Assembly: GCF_015999245.1 (NCBI RefSeq) | Contig: NZ_JAEAMR010000018.1 | Coordinates: 163,543 to 227,542 of the forward strand | Source: Streptomyces sp. AV19 | GTDB lineage: Bacteria; Actinomycetota; Actinomycetes; Streptomycetales; Streptomycetaceae | Length of the DNA: 64,000 nt | Direction of reading: 5' to 3' | Shown: piece after piece, positions 50,410 through 58,825 of the stretch | Numbering within the stretch: the first letter of the stretch is position 1 | How the letters are laid out: each line of letters starts with the position of its first letter | The notes under the pieces: model-generated | Databases searched by the model: none | What the model was told of the DNA's origin: nothing | Seen by the model: only the letters and a program-made list of their open reading frames with translations | Made by a program: the position numbers and the translations under genes

Positions 50410-51804
50410 ATGCGCCATGGAACAACGCGCTATCGGTCGGCCCGTCCGTACCATCGCGAGGAAAACCGGCGGCGGAAGATCCCGGGCCCGTCGGATCCCG
50501 TGAGTCTGGCACGGTTCGCCTACCGGCTCGACCGCAGCCCGGCCACCGGGATTTGGGACATGTACCGGACGTACGGCCCGGTCTGCGCATTCGGTTCCGG
50601 CCCGATACGGACCGTCTTCCTCCTCGGTCCCGAGGCCAACCGCTATCTCGCCCAGCACACCGACAATTTCAGCTGGCGCGGCGGATACGAGATACTGCTC
50701 CCCCTCGCCGGCGAAACCGCGCTGCTGGCCAGCGACGGCGAAGGACACCACCGCCGGCGCAGACTGGTCGAACCCGCGCTGCACCGCGACCGCGTCGACG
50801 GCTGCATCGCACATATGGTCCGGCATACGGACGCCGTGCTCGACGCCTGGCGCCCCGGGCAGACCGTCGACGTGTACCGGGAATTCCGCACCGCGGTACG
50901 CCGGGCGACGATTTCCTCGTTCTTCGGCCCGCGTCTGGCCGCCGCCGACGCGGAGCTGGAACGCGATCTGCGCACCGCGATGCGGGTCCTCAACTCCTCC
51001 CTCCCGGTGCACAAGATCCTCCGCGCCGTGCCCAACCCCGCCTGGCGCGGACTGACGAACGCGGTGGCCCGCGTGGACGGCCGGGTGCTGGCCGAGATCG
51101 CCCACCGCCGCGCCGCGCCGGACCACGAGGACGACCTGCTCACCCTGCTGGTCTCCCCGCCCGACGGCCGGAAGGGCCTGAGCGACCGCGAACTGCGCGA
51201 CATGATCGTGAGCCTGATCGTCGCCAGCTACGACACCACCAGCGCCGCGATCGGCTGGAGCGTCCACTCCCTGCTGACCGCCCCGGACGTCTGGGCCACC
51301 GCCCGCGCGGAACTCGACCGCGAACTGCCCGGGGACCGGCCTCCCACCGCGGCCGGCCTGGACCGGCTGCGCTACCTGGACTGGTCGGTCTCCGAGGCAC
51401 TGCGCCTGTACCCGCCGGTCATGGTCGGCGCCCGACGGGCCCTGGCCGCCTTCGAGTTCGGCGGCCACCGCGTCCCCGCCGGGAGCCTCGTGGTGACCAG
51501 CCAGTACGTCACCCACCGGCTGCCGGAGCTCTGGCCGGAGCCGCACCGCTTCCGCCCCGAGCGCTGGGACCCCGGACAACCCGGCTACCGCCGCCCCGAC
51601 CCGTACAGCTACCTGCCCTTCGGCGCGGGCTTCAGACGCTGCCCGGGGTCCTCGGTGGCCCGGGCCAACATCAAGGCGGCGCTCGTCCAGCTGCTGCGGC
51701 GGACCCGGCTGACCCTGACGGCCACGGACGTCCGGCCGGCCGGCCTGTCCGCCATGTACCCCCGCCACGGGCTGCCCGCGCGGGTCGACCGCGTCCGCGC
51801 CTGA
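50410..51804 (+). CDS. Cytochrome P450, first gene of terpenoid cluster
   Basis: A 464-residue P450. The I-helix is VASYDTTSAAIGW (residues about 272-284), the ExxR motif SEALRLYPP near 329, the FRPERWDP meander, and the haem loop FGAGFRRCPGSS with Cys411. The FxPERW and FRRCPG style is closer to eukaryote-like or CYP170/terpenoid P450s than to the divergent CYP107-like neighbour. The N-terminus has no membrane anchor. It would hydroxylate or epoxidise the prenyl or cyclised product. As no flavin epoxidase is present, it is the best candidate to make an epoxide for the membrane cyclase, but that is inference. Confidence 0.88.
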   Translation: MRHGTTRYRSARPYHREENRRRKIPGPSDPVSLARFAYRLDRSPATGIWDMYRTYGPVCAFGSGPIRTVFLLGPEANRYLAQHTDNFSWRGGYEILLPLAGETALLASDGEGHHRRRRLVEPALHRDRVDGCIAHMVRHTDAVLDAWRPGQTVDVYREFRTAVRRATISSFFGPRLAAADAELERDLRTAMRVLNSSLPVHKILRAVPNPAWRGLTNAVARVDGRVLAEIAHRRAAPDHEDDLLTLLVSPPDGRKGLSDRELRDMIVSLIVASYDTTSAAIGWSVHSLLTAPDVWATARAELDRELPGDRPPTAAGLDRLRYLDWSVSEALRLYPPVMVGARRALAAFEFGGHRVPAGSLVVTSQYVTHRLPELWPEPHRFRPERWDPGQPGYRRPDPYSYLPFGAGFRRCPGSSVARANIKAALVQLLRRTRLTLTATDVRPAGLSAMYPRHGLPARVDRVRA

Positions 51805-51894
51805 CCGGTCCCCCGGTCCGGCTCCGCACCCGGACCGCCCGGCCCCGCCGGCCGGGCGGCACTCCCCGAACCTGACGCCGAAGAGGTCAGCGAA

Positions 51895-52980
<1,086 letters not shown>

Positions 52981-52987
52981 CGCACCC

Positions 52988-54793
52988 GTGGGACCGAACC
53001 CGACCAAGCCCGCCGGAACCGCGGTGCCGTTGAGCGCCGAGGAGTTCCGCGCCGTCCTGCCGCAGCGGCAGGCAGAGATCCTCAGAGGGCCCCAAGTAGG
53101 CGTTCACCTGCGGGAGTTCCTGCGGCTGCTGGTGATGATCGGCCGCCCCCGCACCTGCGTCCCGGGACTGTTCGCCTACGTCATCGGACTCGGCTACGCC
53201 GGACCCGTCCGGCCGGACGCGCTGACGCTGGCCGGCGCCGTCCAGGCGTTCCTCGTCGGCTTCCTCGCCAACGTCACCAACACCTACACCGACGTGGACG
53301 AGGACTGCCGCAACCTGCCCGGACGCGTCTGGCTGCTGTACCGCCTGGGCCGCCGCAGGCTGCTGTACGCGATCGTGGCGCTCAACGTCCTCATGGCCGC
53401 CCTCGCCCTGTGCTACGGCCCCGCGTACCTGGTCTTCGTCCTCGTCGGGCTGCTGGGCCTGCACCAGTACTCGTTCGGGCCGCTGCGGATGAAGGCCCGG
53501 CCCTTCCTCGGCCTCTACATCTTCGCGCAGGCCGTCGTCGGCCCGTTCCTCATCGGCTGGTTCGGGGCGCACCGCACGGTGGTCGCGCCGACCGGCCCGG
53601 CGCTGGCCATGCTGGCGTTCCTGTTCCTGTGGTTCGTGGCCAAGGGGCTGGTCAAGAACGTCCCGGACTACGACGGCGACCGCCAGGCCGGGCTGCGCAC
53701 CTCCGCGACGCTCTTCGCCGACCGGCGCGCGGCCGCCGTCGCCGCGAGCGCGGTCACCCTGGCCGCGTACCTGTCCCTGCCGCTGCTGGTGCCCGCGCAG
53801 GCGTCGCCGCCGCGGGTCCTGTTCGCCACCCCCTGGGCCGTGCTCGCCGCCGTCCAGTGCCGCCGGCTGGTGCGCGCCCCGGACGCGGCGACCGGCAACC
53901 GTGTGCTCCGCGCCGACATGCTGCTCTCCAGCGGTTTCCTCGGGACGGTCCTGCTGCTCCAGATGCCCGGCTGGTCCTCGGTGGCCGTGCTGGGGGCGGG
54001 TGCGGTGATCCTCGTCGGCAGCGATCTGCTGGCCCTGGACACGCGCCGGGACGCCGACGCCAACGGCCCGGCCGCGTCCGGCGCGCCGGCCGGCGCGCCC
54101 TCGCCCCGGCCCCGGCCGAAGACGCCGCAGAGCCTGTTCGACCGGGTCGCGGGCCGCTACGACCTGTTCAACTCGGCCCTCAGCCTGGGCTCCGACCGGC
54201 GGTGGCGGCGCCTGGCCGCCGCCCGCGTGGACCCCTCGCGGCGGCTGCGCGTCCTGGACCTGGCCACCGGGACCGGCGGCCTGGCCACGGCCGTCGCCGC
54301 CCGCAACCCGGCGGCGTACGTCGTCGGCTGCGACCTCAACGCGGCCATGCTCCGGGTGGCCCGGGAGAAGACCGGCGGCCACGTCCGTCTCGTACGCGCC
54401 GACGGGCTCCGTCTCCCCTTCGCCGACGGCGTGTTCGACCTCGCCTGCGTGGCCTTCGCCGTCGACGACATGGACGACCGCGAGCGATGCGCCGCCGAAC
54501 TGCTGCGCGTCCTGCGGCCCGGCGGCACGCTCCTCCTCCTCGAACTGGGCACTCCCGAGAACCGCCTGCTGCGCCGTCTGTACGCGGGCGGACTGCACGT
54601 CATGCGGCTCCTGGGGCGCTCCCGGCGCCTGGCGGGCTACCGCCACCTGCGGGAGGAGATCCTCACCTACCGAGGACCCGACGCCATCGCCGCGCTCTGC
54701 GCCGAAGCGGGCTTCGCCCGCTACGGCCGCCGGCCCCTGACCGGAGGCATCGCCTATCTGCACTGGGCGGAGCGGCGGCCGCACGATCCGTGA
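52988..54793 (+). CDS. UbiA prenyltransferase fused to MenG/UbiE-like methyltransferase
   Basis: A 601-residue fusion. Residues about 35-345 are a UbiA-type membrane prenyltransferase with NTYTDVDED (Asn98, Asp102, Asp106) and PDYDGDR (Asp227, 229, 231), the two Mg-diphosphate motifs. Residues about 375-600 are a class I methyltransferase of the demethylmenaquinone type: FDRVAGRYDLFNSALSLGSD, motif I LDLATGTGGLA near 423, LRLPFADGVFDLACVAFAVD and the ending LTGGIAYLHW. The fusion joins the last two steps of quinone-type biosynthesis, prenylation then C-methylation. I know MenA and MenG as separate proteins, so the fusion is notable. The acceptor is probably a polar aromatic or enolic ring. 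Confidence 0.88.
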   Translation: MGPNPTKPAGTAVPLSAEEFRAVLPQRQAEILRGPQVGVHLREFLRLLVMIGRPRTCVPGLFAYVIGLGYAGPVRPDALTLAGAVQAFLVGFLANVTNTYTDVDEDCRNLPGRVWLLYRLGRRRLLYAIVALNVLMAALALCYGPAYLVFVLVGLLGLHQYSFGPLRMKARPFLGLYIFAQAVVGPFLIGWFGAHRTVVAPTGPALAMLAFLFLWFVAKGLVKNVPDYDGDRQAGLRTSATLFADRRAAAVAASAVTLAAYLSLPLLVPAQASPPRVLFATPWAVLAAVQCRRLVRAPDAATGNRVLRADMLLSSGFLGTVLLLQMPGWSSVAVLGAGAVILVGSDLLALDTRRDADANGPAASGAPAGAPSPRPRPKTPQSLFDRVAGRYDLFNSALSLGSDRRWRRLAAARVDPSRRLRVLDLATGTGGLATAVAARNPAAYVVGCDLNAAMLRVAREKTGGHVRLVRADGLRLPFADGVFDLACVAFAVDDMDDRERCAAELLRVLRPGGTLLLLELGTPENRLLRRLYAGGLHVMRLLGRSRRLAGYRHLREEILTYRGPDAIAALCAEAGFARYGRRPLTGGIAYLHWAERRPHDP

Positions 54794-54801
54794 GGAGTCC
54801 C

Positions 54802-57800
54802 ATGCAGGTCAACCGTTACGTCTACGCCGACGCCCTGGGCAGGCGGCGGTTCGCCGACGAGGTCGTCGCGGGGCTGGCCCGCCTCGGTGTCCGGGCGGTC
54901 TTCGGGATGCCCGCCGAGTCCCTCAACCCGCTCCTGGACGCCCTGCGGCGCGACGGCCGGATCTCCCTGGTGGCCGTCCGGCACGAGGGCGCCGCGAGCC
55001 TCATGGCGGCCGCCTACGGCAAGCTCACCGGCACTCCCGGCGTCTGTGTGGGCACCGCGGGCCCCGGGGCGACCCATCTGCTGCCGGGCGCCTACGACGC
55101 GCTGGCCGACCGGGCGCCACTGCTGGCGCTGTCGGGCCAAGTACCGGCGGAGCAGGTCGGGTTGGATTCCTTCCAGGAGATCGACTCGGTCCGGCTCTTC
55201 GACGGCTGCTCCGTCTACAACCGGCACGTCGCCTCGCCCCGGCAGCTCGGCATGGTCGCCCGGGCGCTGGGCGAGGCCGCGGTGCGGCGCGGCCCGGTCC
55301 ACCTGGCCTGCTCCTCGGACGTGCTGGCGGCACCGGCGCCGGTGCCGGCCCTCTGGCGGGGCGGCCCGCCGGGGGCGGGGCTCCAGCACGACAAGGGGCT
55401 GCCGGCGGCCGCGGCAGACCGGCTCGCACAGGGCGCGCACGCGCTGCTGGTGGGGCGTACGACGGCCGAAACGGGCGCGGAGATCGACGAGTTGGGCGTC
55501 CGCCTGGGGGCCCCGGTCTTCGTCCTCCCCGAAGGCCACCGCTACTTCGCCCGGACGGACACGGCCGGTGCCGTGCCCGTCCGCGACCGGGTGGGCGACG
55601 AGGTCCGCGAACTCCTGGCACGCGCGCCGGGCGTCCTGCTCGTCGGGGCCCACACGGCCGCCGTACGAAGCATGCTGACGCAGCATCACGTCGTGCAGGT
55701 GGCGGACGCCGCCGAGGCGGCCCACGACCGGCCCGCCGGATGGCTGCGGCTGCTCGGCGACGAGCGGAAGCTGCTGCGCGACCTGGCCGCCGCCGTACCG
55801 GGCCCCGCCGCCGCGCACGCCTCCGAACCGGCCCGCGCCGCGCACGCGCTGCCCCGCCCCGGCGACCCGGCGCCGCTGTGGCGGGCCCTGGACGGGACGG
55901 CCGCGCCCGACGCCGTCCTGGCGCTCGAACCCGGCGCCGTCCTGGACGCCGCCTTCACCCAACTCCCCGTCCGGCAGAGGGACTTCCTGTCCTCCTACGC
56001 CCTGCGCTGCCGCGGCTGGGCGCTGCCCGCCGCCCTCGGTGCCGCCGTGGCGCTCCCCGGCCGTCCCGCCGTCGCCGTCGCCACCGACGCCGGCCTGGCC
56101 GACTTCGCGGCGGAGCTCCTCACCGCCCGGCGCTACGACCTGCCCGTCACGGTGGTCTGCGTGGAGCGCGGCGCCCCCTTCGACGCGCGCGGCGTCGGCG
56201 CGGCCGCCGGGCTGGCGGCCCGGCGGGTCACCGACCCGGCGCGGCTGGACGGTGAACTCCGCGCCGCCCTCGGGACGCCGGGCCCGTCCCTGCTGTGCGT
56301 CCCGGCCTCGGCCGCCGGGGTGGAGCGGGAGGGCCGGGAGCGCGTCGAGGTCCACGGCACGGGCGCCGCCGCCCGCGACGGCAGCGCCGGCCTCCTGCTG
56401 GCACGGGCCCTGGCCGGCGTCGGCGTCACCGACGCCTACGCGCGCGCCGACACGGCCGCCGGGCCGCTGATCGCGTGTTTGCGCGCGGCCGGCATCACCG
56501 CCCACGACATCGTCCACCCCGAGTCCGCCGCGCTGACCGGCTCCGCCGTCGCCAAGGACTCCGGGCGCCCCGCCGTCTGCGTCGCCGCCGGAGAGGCCGA
56601 CCTGCTGCTGCAGACGAACGGGATCTACGACGCCGCGTACGACCACGCGCCCCTGATCGTCCTCGGCGTGGGGCGGAGCGAGGGAGTGGTCGACGGGACC
56701 GCGCTCTTCCGGGACGCGGCCCGCACCGCCCGCCTGGACGGCACCCCGGAGTCCCTGGCCGAGGCGGTACGGACCGTCCACCGGGCCGTCGCCGGGCATG
56801 GCGCCGCTTACGTCGAGATCTGCCCCAACGCCCTTGAACAGCACGCCGGTTCGCCGGACCTGCCCCTCTGGGAGGACCTGCCCTCCGCCACGCTGCCGCC
56901 GTCCGGCCTGCTCGACCGGGCGGCCGCCGCGCTCGCCGCGGCCCGCCGTCCGCTGCTGCTGGCCGGCCGCGGCGCCCGGGGCTGCACCGCCGAGCTGCTG
57001 GACCTGGCCTCCGGGCTCGACGCGCCGCTGGTGACGACCATGCCCGGCCGAGGAGCCGTACCCGAGGACCACCCCCGTTTCGCCGGCGGCGTCGGCTCCT
57101 CCGGCCACACCTCGGCCGCCAAGGCGCTCAAGGGCTGCGACGTCCTGCTGGCGCTGGGCGTGTCCCAGCGCGGCACCTCGGCCTTCGACCTGCACGGCGG
57201 CTTCCGGCTGATCCAGGTCGACCGCGACCTCGCCCGGCTCGCGGCCTCCCCCCGCGCGGACCTGCGCCTGCACGGCACCACCGCGGAAACCCTGAAGGAA
57301 CTGACCCGCCGCGTCGGCGCGCTGGGACCCGCCGACGCCGAACTCGCCGACGGGCGCGCCGCGTTCGTCCTGGAAAACCGGCAGGCGTTCCTCGCGGCAC
57401 GACGCCGTGCCGTCCCCCTGCCGACGGGACGGCACGGCGGCATCCGGCCCTCCACGGTCGCGCTCACCCTGGCGGACGAACTGGTGGACGGCACCACCAC
57501 CGTCGTCGCGGACGTCGGGCTGAACACCCTGTGGCTCTACCGCTACCTCCTCGGGGCCCGGCAGTTCGTCTGGACCGGCTCCTTCGCCACCATGGGCTTC
57601 GCCCTGCCCGCCGCGATCGGCATCGCCCGGCAGCGGCCCGGCACCCGGATCCTGGCGGGCGTCGGCGACGGCGGACTGGCCATCACCCTGAGCGAACTGG
57701 CCTCCCTCGCCGCCCTCGACGAGCCGGTCGTGGTCTGCGTCTTCAACAACAGCAGGCTCGGCGCCATCAAGTTCGAGCAGGAGATCATGGGCTGGCCCGA

Positions 57801-58071
57801 GTACGGCTCGGCGCTGCACAACGGCGACCTCGCCGCCCTCGCCCGCTCCTTCGGCGTCCGGGCCACCACCGTACGCACCCGCGCCCAGCTGCGCCGCGCC
57901 CTGCGCGGCCTGGCCGCGACCCGCACCCCGCACCTGCTGGACATCGTCTGCGACGCCAACGAGATCCCCGCGCCCGCGCAGCACCGCCCGGCCGCCGCCC
58001 AGGTCTTCGCCTACGCCCTCGCGCTGGGCCGCGAGGCGTGGCGGGCGGCGACCGGCGGCGGGCGTGGCTGA
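54802..58071 (+). CDS. Tandem-duplicated thiamine-diphosphate enzyme
   Basis: A 1089-residue protein made of two acetolactate-synthase-like units, each normally about 550 residues. In unit 1 the PYR domain keeps the catalytic Glu62 (VRHEGAAS), but its cofactor-binding domain has lost the GDG motif (TDAG at 428-431) and the following Asn. In unit 2 the cofactor motif is intact: GDGG at 955-958 and FNNSRLG with Asn982 and Asn983; its PYR domain has Glu574 in HPESAAL. Since TPP sites form between PYR and cofactor domains of two subunits, the chain may form one real site as an internal pseudo-dimer. It would perform decarboxylation or carboligation of a keto acid. The ATG follows GAGGAG and lies 8 bp after the fusion gene. 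Confidence 0.85.
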   Translation: MQVNRYVYADALGRRRFADEVVAGLARLGVRAVFGMPAESLNPLLDALRRDGRISLVAVRHEGAASLMAAAYGKLTGTPGVCVGTAGPGATHLLPGAYDALADRAPLLALSGQVPAEQVGLDSFQEIDSVRLFDGCSVYNRHVASPRQLGMVARALGEAAVRRGPVHLACSSDVLAAPAPVPALWRGGPPGAGLQHDKGLPAAAADRLAQGAHALLVGRTTAETGAEIDELGVRLGAPVFVLPEGHRYFARTDTAGAVPVRDRVGDEVRELLARAPGVLLVGAHTAAVRSMLTQHHVVQVADAAEAAHDRPAGWLRLLGDERKLLRDLAAAVPGPAAAHASEPARAAHALPRPGDPAPLWRALDGTAAPDAVLALEPGAVLDAAFTQLPVRQRDFLSSYALRCRGWALPAALGAAVALPGRPAVAVATDAGLADFAAELLTARRYDLPVTVVCVERGAPFDARGVGAAAGLAARRVTDPARLDGELRAALGTPGPSLLCVPASAAGVEREGRERVEVHGTGAAARDGSAGLLLARALAGVGVTDAYARADTAAGPLIACLRAAGITAHDIVHPESAALTGSAVAKDSGRPAVCVAAGEADLLLQTNGIYDAAYDHAPLIVLGVGRSEGVVDGTALFRDAARTARLDGTPESLAEAVRTVHRAVAGHGAAYVEICPNALEQHAGSPDLPLWEDLPSATLPPSGLLDRAAAALAAARRPLLLAGRGARGCTAELLDLASGLDAPLVTTMPGRGAVPEDHPRFAGGVGSSGHTSAAKALKGCDVLLALGVSQRGTSAFDLHGGFRLIQVDRDLARLAASPRADLRLHGTTAETLKELTRRVGALGPADAELADGRAAFVLENRQAFLAARRRAVPLPTGRHGGIRPSTVALTLADELVDGTTTVVADVGLNTLWLYRYLLGARQFVWTGSFATMGFALPAAIGIARQRPGTRILAGVGDGGLAITLSELASLAALDEPVVVCVFNNSRLGAIKFEQEIMGWPEYGSALHNGDLAALARSFGVRATTVRTRAQLRRALRGLAATRTPHLLDIVCDANEIPAPAQHRPAAAQVFAYALALGREAWRAATGGGRG

Positions 58072-58117
58072 ACAGGAACGTGGCTGAACAGGAAACCTCA
58101 CCGGGAAGGGGCGGTTC

Positions 58118-58822
58118 GTGATCACCCAAGTGGTCGTCCACACGTTCGCCGGGATCTTCTGGACCACCGCCTACGTCCTGATCGCGCTCAAGAGCCGCGC
58201 GGACCGCACCTACGGCATGCCGCTGGCGGCCCTCGGCGCCAACCTCGGCTGGGAGTTCTACTTCACCGTCATCGACCCGCCCACCTACGACAGCGACTTC
58301 GTCTTCGGCGCCCAGCTCACCATCGACGCGATCTGGCTGCTGACCGACTTCGTCATCCTGTGGTACGTGTTCCGCCACGGCCCCCGGGAGTTCCCCGGCC
58401 TGTCGCGGCGGCTGTGCTACGCGATGTTCGCCGGCGTCATCGTCCTGATGGGCACCACGGACGTGCTGATCAGCAGGGAGTTCGAGGACAGCTACGGCCT
58501 GCGGGTCTCCTTCCTGCAGGCGCTGATGATGTCGCTGCTGTTCCTGGGCATGCTCCAGGCCCGCAGGTCGCTGCGCGGCCAGTCCCTGGGGATCGCCGTG
58601 GCCAAGATGCTCGGTACCGCGGCGGCGTCGCTCGGCGTCCACCTGCGGCCGCCGCTGCCGGAGTACGGCCACTCCGTACTCCTGAAATTCCTCTATCTCG
58701 TGTGCCTGGCGGCCGACGTGGTGTATGTGGTGGCGGTGTACCGGATACGGCAGGGACGTAGCGGCCCCGCCCGGCCGACCGGCAAGGTAGGGGCCGGAGC
58801 CAGGATCGGCGGAGAGCGGTGA
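58118..58822 (+). CDS. Pyr4/PaxB-type integral membrane terpene cyclase
   Basis: A 234-residue protein with seven hydrophobic segments. It matches my memory of the Pyr4/Trt1/PaxB cyclase family of fungal meroterpenoids: RTYGMPLAALGANLGWEFYF in the second helix (Glu46) and CLAADVVYVV in the last helix (Asp200) correspond to the essential Glu and Asp of Pyr4, and TIDAIWLLTDFVILW is the third-helix motif. Such enzymes protonate an epoxide or alkene of a prenylated precursor and drive polyene cyclisation. GTG 58118 has GGGAAGGGG upstream. Bacterial members are few, and this one sits with a UbiA enzyme as expected. It could alternatively be an unrelated membrane protein, but I think that unlikely. 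Confidence 0.8.
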   Translation: MITQVVVHTFAGIFWTTAYVLIALKSRADRTYGMPLAALGANLGWEFYFTVIDPPTYDSDFVFGAQLTIDAIWLLTDFVILWYVFRHGPREFPGLSRRLCYAMFAGVIVLMGTTDVLISREFEDSYGLRVSFLQALMMSLLFLGMLQARRSLRGQSLGIAVAKMLGTAAASLGVHLRPPLPEYGHSVLLKFLYLVCLAADVVYVVAVYRIRQGRSGPARPTGKVGAGARIGGER

Positions 58823-58825
58823 GGC

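Noticed and set aside
54754..58167. 1137-residue minus-strand frame opposite the TPP enzyme
   Set aside because: Gly/Val/Gln-rich shadow; the plus strand carries the GDG-NN motif and fits the operon.
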